Source of the DNA: JAUXJB01 sp965226855
GTDB lineage: Bacteria; Myxococcota_A; UBA9160; SZUA-336
Direction: 5' to 3'
Length of the DNA: 64,000 nucleotides
Assembly (NCBI GenBank): GCA_965226855.1
Contig: CBDDEE010000025.1
Span: forward strand, 62,001-126,000
Position numbers and translations under genes: made by a program. Under the pieces are notes generated by a model. That model made no database searches and had not been told where the DNA came from. It saw only the letters and a list, made by a program, of their open reading frames with translations. Positions 44,251 through 53,016 of the stretch are shown here, piece after piece; position 1 is the stretch's first letter; the number at the start of each line of letters is the position of its first letter.

Positions 44251-45752
44251 GCCAGGTGCTGGACCGGCTGCAACCGCTCTTTCTTCCCGAGGGCGTGATC
44301 GTGACCGGCGTATCCTCCCATCCGGGCAAGTTCGGGACCGTCGCATACCACAACCTGCTCTCGATGGGCTACAAGGGCCGCGTCTTCGGGATCAACCGCG
44401 AGGGCACCGAAATCCTGGGACGCCGCACGTACAAGAGCGTGCTGGAGGTCCCAAAGGGCGAGGCGGACCTCGTCTTCGTGTGTACACCGAATCAGGTAAA
44501 CGAGGAGATCCTGCGCGAGTGCGCACAGGTCGGCGTACGCGCGGCCTTCGTCGCCTCTGCCGGCTACGCGGAAGCGGACGAACGAGGTCGCGAGCTCCAA
44601 CGACGTCTCGTGGAGCTCGGGGAGGAGCTCGGCATCGTGATCGCGGGACCCAACGGGCAGGGATTGATCTCCACGCCCGTATCGATGTTCGCGCAGATCG
44701 TAGCGCCCTATCCGCCCGCCGGGCCGATCTCGATGGTGAGCCAGAGCGGCAACCTGGGCTCGAGCTTCATGAACTACGGCTGCCTCACGGGTGTCGGCTT
44801 CTCCAAGGGTATCTCCATCGGGAACTCCGCACAGCTCGAGCTGGCGGACTACCTGGAGTACTACGCCGACGATCCAGACACCGCCGTGAGCCTGGCCTAC
44901 CTGGAGGGCGTGGAGGACGGCCGGCGCTTCCTCGAGGTGACGCGGTCCCACACGAAGCGCAAGCCGCTGGTCGTCGTGCAGGGCGGCGTCACCGGCGGGG
45001 GCAAGCAGGCCGCAGCGAGCCACACCGGCGCGCTGGCCTCCGACGAGCACATCTTCGCAGGCGTCTGCAGGCAGGCCGGCATCACGCGCGCCGCCACGGT
45101 TGAGGAGGCCTACGACACGGCGGCCAGTTTTGCCCGCCAGCCCCTGCCGCGCGGGCCCAGGACGCTGGTGTTTACGGTGGCCGGCGGCTGGGGTGTGCTC
45201 ACGGCCGACGCCTGCACGCGGGCGGGTCTCGACCTCATCCCCCTCCCGCAGGACCTGCGTGAGCGGATCGACGGACTGGTGCCAGCGCGCTGGAGCCGTG
45301 GCAACCCGATCGACCTGGCCGGAGGAGAGACGCGCGACACCGTGCCCGAGGTGCTGGAGCAGATGGCCGCGCATCCCGACGTGGACGCGATCATCTATCT
45401 CGGCATCGGCATCCAGGCCGCACAGGCGAACGCGTTCCGCAGCGGCCCGTTTCATCCAGACTTCGGCCTGGACCGCATGGTCAAGTTTCACGAGTCGCAG
45501 GACCAGCGCTACGCCCAGGCCGCCGCCCACGCGAGCGAGCGGCACGCAAAGCCGATCCTCGTCGCCTCCGACCTGGTCTACACGGATCGGGCGTACGGCA
45601 ACCCGGGTCCTCTCGCTGTCAAGGAGTCCGGACGCTTGGCCTTCCCCTCCGGCCACCGTGCCGTGAACGCCCTCGCACACATGCTGCGCTACGCGCGCTA
45701 CCGACGACGCCTCGCGGGCCAGAGCAGCCACGCGCAAGGGCGACCGTCTTGA
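44247..45752 (+). CDS. Acyl-CoA synthetase (ADP/NDP-forming) alpha-type CoA-binding subunit
   Basis: 501 residues from GTG. N-terminal CoA-binding Rossmann domain ('VIVTGVSSHPGKFGTVAYHN', 'ADLVFVCTPNQVNEEILREC', 'VIAGPNGQGLIS'), then ligase-CoA domains with 'ISMVSQSGNLGSSFMNYGCL' and 'AAASHTGALASDEHIFAGVC', whose His is the phosphoryl acceptor by family. With the upstream ATP-grasp subunit it would interconvert an acyl-CoA, ADP (or GDP) and phosphate with the acid and ATP. The acid is unknown. Confidence 0.9.
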   Translation: MSQVLDRLQPLFLPEGVIVTGVSSHPGKFGTVAYHNLLSMGYKGRVFGINREGTEILGRRTYKSVLEVPKGEADLVFVCTPNQVNEEILRECAQVGVRAAFVASAGYAEADERGRELQRRLVELGEELGIVIAGPNGQGLISTPVSMFAQIVAPYPPAGPISMVSQSGNLGSSFMNYGCLTGVGFSKGISIGNSAQLELADYLEYYADDPDTAVSLAYLEGVEDGRRFLEVTRSHTKRKPLVVVQGGVTGGGKQAAASHTGALASDEHIFAGVCRQAGITRAATVEEAYDTAASFARQPLPRGPRTLVFTVAGGWGVLTADACTRAGLDLIPLPQDLRERIDGLVPARWSRGNPIDLAGGETRDTVPEVLEQMAAHPDVDAIIYLGIGIQAAQANAFRSGPFHPDFGLDRMVKFHESQDQRYAQAAAHASERHAKPILVASDLVYTDRAYGNPGPLAVKESGRLAFPSGHRAVNALAHMLRYARYRRRLAGQSSHAQGRPS

Positions 45753-45765
45753 ACTCCCGGGTTTG

Positions 45766-46004
45766 CATCGCGTGGCACGCAGCGCGTACGCACCCTCGTG
45801 CCCGACTCCTCTCTACCGTCAACACTGTTCAGTGTCGAAACGCTCGACCCCTTGATCGACGATAACCTATTCATGTAGGGGCGCTGGATCGGCGCCGGCA
45901 ACCGCGGAGAGCTGGCGGTCTGGCCTGGAGGCGTGCACGGCTTCCCCACGCCGCCCGCACGACAGGGCAACGAACGGATCGACGCCTTCTTGAAGGCGCC
46001 ATAG
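45766..46004 (+). pseudogene. Remnant of an alpha/beta-hydrolase (hormone-sensitive lipase/Aes type), C-terminal part
   Basis: From about 45798 the frame reads 'DSSLPSTLFSVETLDPLIDD' and 'NLFM', then TAG at 45876-45878, then 'GRWIGAGNRGELAVWPGGVH' and 'GFPTPPARQGNERIDAFLKA' and a stop. This matches the end of the alpha/beta-hydrolase-3 family, with its catalytic Asp region (TLDPL.DD) and His (GG.HGF). Upstream the match continues only in another frame ('RVARSAYAP') and is soon lost. No start codon, one stop and one frameshift: a dead 3' fragment filling the gap between the CoA ligase and the dehalogenase. Confidence 0.75.
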
Positions 46005-46889
46005 TCAGCTGAGGGTGGCGTACCAGCGCGAGAGCGCCTCGCCGATCTCGTCGGGCGAGTCCTCCTGGACGAAGTGCGAGCCGCGCACGGTCACCTCGGT
46101 CTGGTTCGGCCAGCCGCGGCAGTAGTCCCGCTGGGGTCCCCGCAGGATCGCTCCGGGATCGGCGTTCACGAAGAGCTTCGGCACCACGCTCTCTTCTAGC
46201 CAGCGGCCGTACGCGTCAACCACGTCGACGACGTCCTTCGGCTCTCCCTCGAGCGGGATCTGGCGGGGCCAGGTAAGGGTCGGGCGGCGGCTCTCGCCTG
46301 GCTCCAGATACGGTCTGCGGTAAACCTCGAGCTCCGCAGGGTGGAGCTCCCTCAGGATCGCGCCGGGCAGAACTTGCTCGACGAACATGTTCTGCTCGAG
46401 AATCATCGCCTCGCCTTGGTCGGAACGAAACGCCTTGAAGACGTCCTTGACGGGCGGCGGCCAGGTATCCCAGGTCATGGGTTGGACGATGCTCTCCATG
46501 TACGCGATCCCGCGCACCGCCGTCGGATTGCGCTGCGCCCAGTAGAAGCCAAGCGCGGAGCCCCAGTCGTGTATCACGAGCACGACGTTGCGGTCGAGGT
46601 TCAATCCGACGAAGAAGGCGTCCAGATAGCGGCTATGTTCCAGAAACGTGTAGCTGTCCGGCCCGCCTCGCTCGAGCTTCTCGGAGTCGCCCATCCCGAT
46701 CAGGTCAGGCGCTATGCACCGGGCCTGTCCCTCGACGTGGGGAATGATGTTGCGCCACAAGTAGGACGAGGTCGGGTTGCCGTGCAGGAAGACGATCGGG
46801 TCGCCGCTCCCGACGTCGACGTACGCCATTCGCTTGCCAAGTACGTCGATCGTCTTCTTCTCGTAACGCTCGTCCGGTGAGATACTCAC
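46005..46889 (-). CDS. Haloalkane dehalogenase
   Basis: 294 residues from GTG with GGAGGGAG upstream. HLD-II subfamily features: 'VFLHGNPTSSYLWRNIIPHV' (the Asn that binds halide), nucleophile elbow 'LVIHDWGSALGFYWAQRNP' (catalytic Asp, next to the halide-binding Trp), 'GIAYMESIVQPMTW' (catalytic Glu) and 'VRGSHFVQEDSPDEIGEALS' (catalytic His). It hydrolyses carbon-halogen bonds of alkyl halides. Follows a cupin gene by 16 bp on the same strand. Confidence 0.92.
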   Translation of the reverse strand: MSISPDERYEKKTIDVLGKRMAYVDVGSGDPIVFLHGNPTSSYLWRNIIPHVEGQARCIAPDLIGMGDSEKLERGGPDSYTFLEHSRYLDAFFVGLNLDRNVVLVIHDWGSALGFYWAQRNPTAVRGIAYMESIVQPMTWDTWPPPVKDVFKAFRSDQGEAMILEQNMFVEQVLPGAILRELHPAELEVYRRPYLEPGESRRPTLTWPRQIPLEGEPKDVVDVVDAYGRWLEESVVPKLFVNADPGAILRGPQRDYCRGWPNQTEVTVRGSHFVQEDSPDEIGEALSRWYATLS

Positions 46890-46905
46890 GCTCCCTCCCG
46901 CCGTC

Positions 46906-47256
46906 TCAGTCCAGGGTGACGAAGATGCTGCGCCGACCCTGCCCGTCGACGGCTCTGCTGATGTGGCCGTGCCCCGTCGTGTCCTCCGCGAGCAGGATCT
47001 CGCCCGGGCCGATGACGCGCTTCGTGCCGTCGCCAGTCTCGATCTCCACGGCGCCGTCCAGGTTGATCACGTACTGTCGACGTGGCGCGTTGTGAAAGTC
47101 GATCTCGTAGCTCCCGTCGGTTTCGCGAAACACGATGCCCGTCGCCCCCGCGAGCTCGGAGATCCGCCCCACGACCCCTCGAGCCTCGAGCGAGAGCTCC
47201 ACATCCTCGAAATGAGACTCCCCGTCGTCCCCCGTATAGATCCGTGTAATACGCAT
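46906..47256 (-). CDS. Small cupin-domain protein
   Basis: 116 residues. A single cupin barrel: 'EIDFHNAPRRQYVINLDGAV', 'EIETGDGTKRVIGPGEILLA', 'EDTTGHGHIS'. The second motif has G-H-G-H where metal ligands usually lie, so metal binding is possible. Function unknown; proteins of this length and pattern are common next to oxidoreductases and hydrolases. Likely co-transcribed with the haloalkane dehalogenase. Confidence 0.8.
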   Translation of the reverse strand: MRITRIYTGDDGESHFEDVELSLEARGVVGRISELAGATGIVFRETDGSYEIDFHNAPRRQYVINLDGAVEIETGDGTKRVIGPGEILLAEDTTGHGHISRAVDGQGRRSIFVTLD

Positions 47257-47262
47257 CCCGTG

Positions 47263-47270
47263 ATTCTATA
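47263..47270 (-). promoter_or_regulatory. -10 box (TATAGAAT) for the cupin gene
   Basis: On the minus strand TATAGAAT ends 6 nt before the cupin ATG, the same spacing as TATAGT before the LLM gene, again suggesting a leaderless mRNA. Confidence 0.4.
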
Positions 47271-47542
47271 ACGTTGAGACGACTGTGTGACAGCGAGTCG
47301 AAACGGAAGGATCGGAACTTGGGCGGTGGTCTCGGGCTCAGCCGCCCGGAGGATCTAGAGGCCGCCGAGGTCGGCGCTGGCCTGGAGCAGGAAGTCGCAC
47401 CGGGCGAGTCCGCCGTCCACGGGCAGCGCTCCTGTCACCGCGCGCGCGAGCTCGGACGTTCCGGAGCCCGCGTGAGACTCGACGGGAGTCAGATGTGCGG
47501 GGCTTTCGGGCCCCCTGGAGGCAGACTAAGCTCCCGCTGCCA

Positions 47543-50105
47543 ATGCGCCTCTCCCGTTCCACGCTGCCCCGCTCCTACGATCTCCACCTCATGGCCGACC
47601 CCCGGGGCGACGAATATCGGGGCGAGGTGGCGATCGAGCTCGCCGTCGACAAAGGAACGGCCAAGATCGAGCTTCACGCCGTCGACCTCACGATCCGGAC
47701 GATCGCGGTCGGCGACACGGGCGGGCCGATCGAGGTCCGCGGCAGCGCACCGGACGACAGGCGCGAGACCCTGCGCATCGACCTTGCCCGCCGGCTTCGC
47801 CCGGGTCCCGCCACGCTGCGGCTCGAGTTCGAGGGTCCGCTGCGCTCGGACCTGCGCGGCTTCTACCTGGCGCGCTCGGGTCGCAGACGCTACGCCGTGA
47901 CGCAGCTCGAGGCGGCAGACGCCCGGCGTTTCTTTCCTTGCTTCGACGAGCCGGACATGAAGGCACGCTTTCGCCTGCACGTCACGACACCGGAGCGGAA
48001 CTCGGTCGTCTCGAACTCGGCCCTCGTTCGCACGCGGAAGCACGGCCGGAGCAAGACCGTCAGCTTCGCCGAGACGCCCCCGCTGTCGACCTATCTGATC
48101 GCGCTGATCGTCGGCGAGCTCGAGGCCTCTCGCGCGCGCCGAGTCGGACCTACACCCGATTCGTGTCTGGTCAGTGCCAGGCAAGAAGCAGCTCGCGGGC
48201 TTCGCGCTCGATGCCGCAGTGGAGTCCCTGCAACGTCTCGAGAAGTACTTCGGACTGCCCTACCCATACGCCAAGCTTGACCTCATCGCAGTGCCGGACT
48301 TCGAGTTCGGCGCCATGGAGAACGCGGGCGCGGTCACTTTTCGGGAGAGTCTGCTTTTGCTCGATCCCGCGACAGTCACCCTCGCTGAGCAGAAAAGGGT
48401 CGCGGAGGTCATCGCCCACGAGCTCGCACATATGTGGTTCGGCGATCTCGTCACCATGGAGTGGTGGGACGACCTCTGGCTCAACGAGGCCTTCGCGACC
48501 TGGATGGCGTTCACCATCGTGGATCAGTGGAAGCCCGAGTGGCGCATGTGGCTCGACTTCGATCATCACCGCGCGGCGGCCTACGCGCTCGACGGTCTCC
48601 AGAACACACACCCGATCTACGCGGAGGTCGGCACTCCGGACGAGGCGACCGAGAACTTCGACGCCATCACCTACGAGAAGGGCGCGTCCGTGGTGCGCAT
48701 GGTCGAGCGCTGGCTCGACCCCCGGACCTTCCGCAAGGGCGTCCGTGCGTACATCCGGAAGCACCGAGAAGGGAACGCGCGCGCAGCCGACCTCTGGGCC
48801 GCTCTGGAAGCGGCCTCCGGACGCCCCATCCAGTCCGTGGTCCGACCCTGGATCGAGCGCCCGGGCTTTCCGCTACTGTCGGTTCGAAAAAGCTCCCGGA
48901 AGGGAAGGTCCCGGCTCGAGTTCCGCCAGGAGCGCTTCCGCTCGAGCCCGCGGCAGCGCAGCCCGGCGGGAGCCGGCCACTGGCCGATCCCTGCGGTGCT
49001 CCGCGTGCAGCCGGCACGGGGCCGCAGCCGACTCGAGCGCGTGCTTCTCGAAGGCAGCAGCTCGCGGCTCGACCTGGACCCCGCCGCTGACGTGCGCTGG
49101 GTGTACGCGAACGCCGACGAGTCGGGCTTCTATCGGCCGCTACACGCGAGCGCGCTGCTCCGCTCACTGGGCGAGGACCTCGGCCGGCTTTCCCCCGTGG
49201 AGCGGATGGGGCTGCTCGGGCACCAGTGGGCGGGCTATCGGGCCGGCCGGGCCGCGCTGGCCGATCTGCTGGACCTGGTGCCGAGCCTCTCCGGGGAACC
49301 TGAGCCCGAGGTGCTCGAGCGCCTCATCGTGCCGCTCCGCTGGCTCGAAGACCAGGCTCTGCCTCGACTGAGAGCAGCCCTCGCTGGCCGCTTCCGCGCC
49401 TGGCTGTCGGAGCTCTTCGCCCCCGCGCTGGCCGAGCTGGGCTGGACTCCCGCGCGGGGAGAGCCCGATTCACAGCGCCAGCGGCGCGCCACGCTGATCC
49501 GAATCGTCGGCGGGCTGGCCGAGCATCCCGACGTCCTCGCCGGTGCGGAGACCCGTGTCCGCGAGTATCTGAAGAATCGCTCCTCGCTCGACGCGAACCT
49601 CGCCGGACCGGTGGTCGAGCTCGCGGCGCGGCATGGACACAAGGGCCGCTACGGCGCCTACCTGCGCGCCATGCGACGCGCGAGCACGCCGCAGGAGCGA
49701 ACGCGCTTTCAGCAGGCGCTCGCGGCCTTTCGCGACCCCGCTTTGATCGACCGGACGCTGGCCCTCAGCCTGTCGGAAGACATCCCGACACAGGACGTGG
49801 TGATCCTCCTGACGCGGCTGTTCACCAACCCCGCGGCGCGCGAGCGGAGCTGGGAGTTCATCCGGGCGCGCTGGAGCGATCTATCGCCCCGGGTCTCTCC
49901 AGGCCTGGCGTCGCGACTCATCCTGGCACTACCCGCCCTGCAACGGCCGCTCTACCGACGTCAGGTCGCGGCCTTCTTCCGGACCCACCCCATCCCGACG
50001 GCTACGCGCGCGCTCAAGCAAGCGCTCGAGCGCTTCGACCTCAACGCCGAGCTGCGCCAACGCACGGTCCCGGAGCTCTCGCGCTGGCTGCGCGCGCTGA
50101 CCTAG
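47543..50105 (+). CDS. M1-family aminopeptidase, with a one-base frame error
   Basis: Starts at ATG 47543 ('MRLSRSTLPRSYDLHLMAD'). The first ~205 residues, through 'LSTYLIALIVGELEASRARR', and the rest, 'IRVWSVPGKKQLAGFALDAA' onward, lie in different frames; one extra base around 48150-48158 explains it (2563 nt, 853 residues repaired). Catalytic features are intact: 'FEFGAMENAGAVTFRE' (exopeptidase GAMEN), zinc site 'VIAHELAHMWFGDLVTMEWW' with the third ligand in 'LWLNEAFATWM', then an ERAP1-like C-terminal helical domain. It removes N-terminal residues from peptides in the cytoplasm. Confidence 0.92.
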
Positions 50106-50125
50106 ACAGGAGGAGAGCACCACTC

Positions 50126-50464
50126 ATGTCGAACCTGGCCGAGCGCAACTGCGAGCCCTGCCGGTCGGGGGTCCCGCCTCTCAGCGCAGAGGAGATGGAG
50201 CCCCTCTTGGGTCAGCTCGACGCAGGCTGGGAGGTCGTGGACGACCACCACCTGCGCCGGACCTTCCGCTTCAAGGACTTCGTCCGTGCCATGGCGTTCG
50301 CAGACCGAGTGGGCGACATGGCGGAGGAGCAGAGCCATCACCCCGATCTCCACATTGCCTGGGGCAGGGTGGGAGTGGAGATCTGGACCCACAAGATCAA
50401 AGGGCTGCACGAGGCGGATTTCGTGTTCGCGGCGAAGTGCGACACGCTCTACCCGCAGACGTAG
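50126..50464 (+). CDS. phhB: 4a-hydroxytetrahydrobiopterin dehydratase (pterin carbinolamine dehydratase)
   Basis: 112 residues from ATG with AGGAGGAG upstream. Family motifs: 'AMAFADRVGDMAEEQSHHPD' (catalytic His-His-Pro), 'WGRVGVEIWTHKIKGLHEAD', where the Trp and Thr-His complete the site. It dehydrates the 4a-carbinolamine formed by pterin-dependent hydroxylases such as PhhA. No hydroxylase is nearby. The following gene overlaps its end. Confidence 0.92.
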   Translation: MSNLAERNCEPCRSGVPPLSAEEMEPLLGQLDAGWEVVDDHHLRRTFRFKDFVRAMAFADRVGDMAEEQSHHPDLHIAWGRVGVEIWTHKIKGLHEADFVFAAKCDTLYPQT

Positions 50465-51420
50465 AGAAGCACCCGCTCGAGGCCGTGCGCAGCGGCTGCG
50501 CCGAGGTCGCCTCGCGCGCCAGCGAAGTCCGCATCGTGGGCGAGCGGCTGGACGCCTACGCAGAGGCGCTGCCGCACGAGCTCGCGACCGATCCCGTCAC
50601 CGTATTCCCCGACGTCGGCGGGGACCCGGAGAGCCTGGCAGCCTACGTGCTCGCCCTCGACGCGATCAACTACGGCTCCGGCTATTTCCCTTCGCTGCGA
50701 AAACGGCCCGGACTCTCCGGCTACCGCACGATCGAGGCAGCTCTCTGCGAGCGCTTCAGTTCGGTGGGACCGCTCTCCGCCGCCGAGCTCTCCGCGCTAG
50801 ACGCGACGGGCGTGGCCCGCCTGCTAGGACAGCATCCTGCCTCCGAGCCTGTCGCCGAGCTGATGCGCCTGTATGCCGAGTCGTGGCGTGACCTGGGCAA
50901 CCTCGTGACGCGCGAGGGCGGTGGATCCTTCGGCGAACTTGTTGCCTCCGCCGGAGGCTCCGCCGAGGCCATGGTACGAACCTTGCTCCGGATGCCGCTC
51001 TACCGAGACATCGCAGGCTACGACGGTCTCGACGTGCCATTCCTGAAACGCGCACAGCTCAGCGTCGCGGACCTGGCCGCGGCCCTACCGCACGGTCTGG
51101 GTCGCTTCAGCGACCTGGACCGACTCACGCTCTTTGCCGACAACCTGGTGCCGCACGTGCTGCGTATGGACGGCGTGCTGGAGTACCGGGACGGCCTGCT
51201 CGCCCGCATCGAGCGCGCCGAGCAGATCACGGCTGGATCGCGAGAAGAGATCGAGATCCGCGCCTGTGCTGTCCACGCCGTCGAGCTCCTGGTCGGACGC
51301 GTCCGCGAACGCGGCGGGCAGCTGACACCGGCCCGCCTCGACGACTGGCTGTGGGCGCGCGGGGCAGGCGCCCGCTACAAGTCCCGACCTCGGCACCGGA
51401 CGCGCACGACCTACTACTGA
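50437..51420 (+). CDS. Queuosine salvage protein (Qng1/DUF2419 family, queuosine 5'-phosphate N-glycosylase)
   Basis: 327 residues from GTG, overlapping the pterin dehydratase by 28 nt; a later GTG would cut into conserved 'LEAVRSGCAEVASRASEVRI'. Marks of the family: 'YVLALDAINYGSGYFPSLRK', 'FSDLDRLTLFADNLVPHVLR', 'SREEIEIRACAVHAVELLVG', and the ending 'HRTRTTYY', which is diagnostic. By family the enzyme releases queuine from queuosine 5'-monophosphate so that the base can be re-used for tRNA. The 'GSGYF.SLRKRPGLSGY' stretch is the bacterial variant. Confidence 0.85.
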   Translation: MRHALPADVEKHPLEAVRSGCAEVASRASEVRIVGERLDAYAEALPHELATDPVTVFPDVGGDPESLAAYVLALDAINYGSGYFPSLRKRPGLSGYRTIEAALCERFSSVGPLSAAELSALDATGVARLLGQHPASEPVAELMRLYAESWRDLGNLVTREGGGSFGELVASAGGSAEAMVRTLLRMPLYRDIAGYDGLDVPFLKRAQLSVADLAAALPHGLGRFSDLDRLTLFADNLVPHVLRMDGVLEYRDGLLARIERAEQITAGSREEIEIRACAVHAVELLVGRVRERGGQLTPARLDDWLWARGAGARYKSRPRHRTRTTYY

Positions 51421-51571
51421 GTGTCTTGCGGGATTGGCATGGCGCGGCTGGGGTCCTGTCGCTACGGTAATCGCACCCTCGGTCAGCGCGCTCTCAAACA
51501 TACGACGCGCAGTCCAAGCATCTCATCCGCCGGTGTCGAGCAGTGCCGTCTTCGCGGAGGAAACAACTCGG

Positions 51572-52720
51572 GTGATCATCGCTGTACCTCGCGAGGTGGC
51601 AGCTGGAGAGCGGCGCATCGCTCTCGTACCCGAGGCGGTGAAGCGGCTCGTGGACGTGGGCCACACGGTCTGGGTAGAAGCGGCGTCTCCCGAGTCGGAC
51701 TTCCCGGATGACGAGTTCGAGGCGGCCGGCGCGCTCATCGTCCACGACGTCCAGCAGCTCTACGAGGGTGCGGATGTGGTCGTGAAGGTGCAGGCCCCGA
51801 TGGAGCACCCGGGAACGGGCAAGCACGAAGTTGACATGCTGCGAGAGGGGAGCCGGCTGATCGCGGTCCTGGAGCCCTACGCGCGCACCGATCTCGTGAA
51901 GCGGCTGGCGACAAAGCGGGTGACGAGCTTTGCGCTGGACTTGATGCCGCGCACCTCGATCGCGCAGGACAAGGACGTCCTGAGCTCCATGAGCACCATC
52001 GCCGGCTACAAGGGCGTGCTGCTCGCGGCGAACGACCTGCCGAAGCTGATGCCGATGCTGATGACGGCCGCCGGAACCGTGAAGCCCGCTCGAGTGCTCG
52101 TGATCGGCGTCGGCGTGGCGGGCCTGCAGGCGATCGCGACGGCGCGGCGTCTGGGGGCCGTGGTCGAGGCCTTCGACATCCGCCCAGCGGTCAAGGAGCA
52201 GGTCGAGAGCCTCGGCGCGCGCTTCGTCGCCGAGGATGCCATCGCAGAGGACGCCGAGCAGGCCAGCGGGTACGCCCGGGAGCAGACGGCCGCCGAGCAG
52301 CAGCGACAGCACGAGCTCCTGACGCAACACATCGCCGACTCCGACGTCGTCATCTGCAGCGCGCTCGTACCGGGTCGCCGGGCGCCCGTCCTCGTCAGCC
52401 GGGACCAGGTCGAGCAGATGCGTCGCGGCTCCGTGATCATCGACCTGGCAGCAGACCAGGGTGGGAACTGCGAGCTCTCGGAGCCCGGCCAGATCGTCGA
52501 CCACGGAGGCGTTCGGGTGCACGGTCCCGAGAACATCGCCAGCTCCGTGCCCGTCGACTCGAGCCGCATGTTCGCCCGCAACGTGCAGAACTACCTGATG
52601 CACCTCTTCAGGGGCGAGTCGCTCGAGCTCGACCTCGACGATGAGCTGGTACAAGGCACACTCGTTACCTGCGACGGCACGATCGTCCACGAGGGCGTGC
52701 GGGCCGCACTGGGGAATTGA
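51572..52720 (+). CDS. pntAA: NAD(P)+ transhydrogenase alpha subunit, NAD(H)-binding part (PntAA)
   Basis: 382 residues from GTG 51572 after GGAGGAAAC; the frame runs further upstream but lacks family sequence. 'VPREVAAGERRIALVPEAVK', 'MSTIAGYKGVLLAANDLPKL', the dinucleotide fold 'VLVIGVGVAGLQAIATARRL' and 'EAFDIRPAVKEQVESLGARF', then 'GRRAPVLVSRDQVEQM' and 'VIIDLAADQGGNCE'. Domain I of proton-translocating transhydrogenase. The three-gene split (AA, AB, B) is typical outside enterobacteria. Confidence 0.95.
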   Translation: MIIAVPREVAAGERRIALVPEAVKRLVDVGHTVWVEAASPESDFPDDEFEAAGALIVHDVQQLYEGADVVVKVQAPMEHPGTGKHEVDMLREGSRLIAVLEPYARTDLVKRLATKRVTSFALDLMPRTSIAQDKDVLSSMSTIAGYKGVLLAANDLPKLMPMLMTAAGTVKPARVLVIGVGVAGLQAIATARRLGAVVEAFDIRPAVKEQVESLGARFVAEDAIAEDAEQASGYAREQTAAEQQRQHELLTQHIADSDVVICSALVPGRRAPVLVSRDQVEQMRRGSVIIDLAADQGGNCELSEPGQIVDHGGVRVHGPENIASSVPVDSSRMFARNVQNYLMHLFRGESLELDLDDELVQGTLVTCDGTIVHEGVRAALGN

Positions 52721-53016
52721 TGGAGACCAGCTTCATCCTCGTGCTCACGATCTTCGTTCTCGCACTGTTCGTGGGCTTCGAGCTGATCACCAAGGTGCCA
52801 CCGACCCTGCACACGCCATTGATGTCCGGCTCGAACGCAATCTCAGGAATCGCGATCATCGGCGCCCTAATCGCGTCCGGAGCGCGCGACACAAGCCTCG
52901 CCACCGTGCTCGGAACCCTCGCGGTGGCGCTGGCGACGGTGAACGTGGTCGGGGGATTCCTGGTCACGAACCGCATGCTGGGGATGTTCAAGAGCAAGGG
53001 CGAGCGACAGCGGTGA
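52720..53016 (+). CDS. pntAB: NAD(P)+ transhydrogenase small membrane subunit (PntAB)
   Basis: 98 residues; ATG shares one base with the pntAA stop (TGATG). Three membrane helices with 'FELITKVPPTLHTPLMSGSN' and 'ISGIAIIGALI', and 'VNVVGGFLVTNRMLGMFKSK' at the end, the PntAB signature. It supplies part of the proton path of domain II. Confidence 0.95.
   Translation: METSFILVLTIFVLALFVGFELITKVPPTLHTPLMSGSNAISGIAIIGALIASGARDTSLATVLGTLAVALATVNVVGGFLVTNRMLGMFKSKGERQR

Noticed and set aside
43722..45737. 671-codon open frame on the minus strand
   Set aside because: It is antisense to the acyl-CoA synthetase genes, has low-complexity His/Gly/Arg-rich translation, and arises from GC-biased third codon positions.
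47274..47542. Open frames in the gap between the cupin and the M1 aminopeptidase
   Set aside because: Arg/Gly-rich translations without start signals or family pattern; treated as non-coding.
51424..51436. A fifth copy of the dispersed repeat (TCTTGCGGGATTGG)
   Set aside because: Only 10 bases match and neither the palindromic core nor the second module is present.
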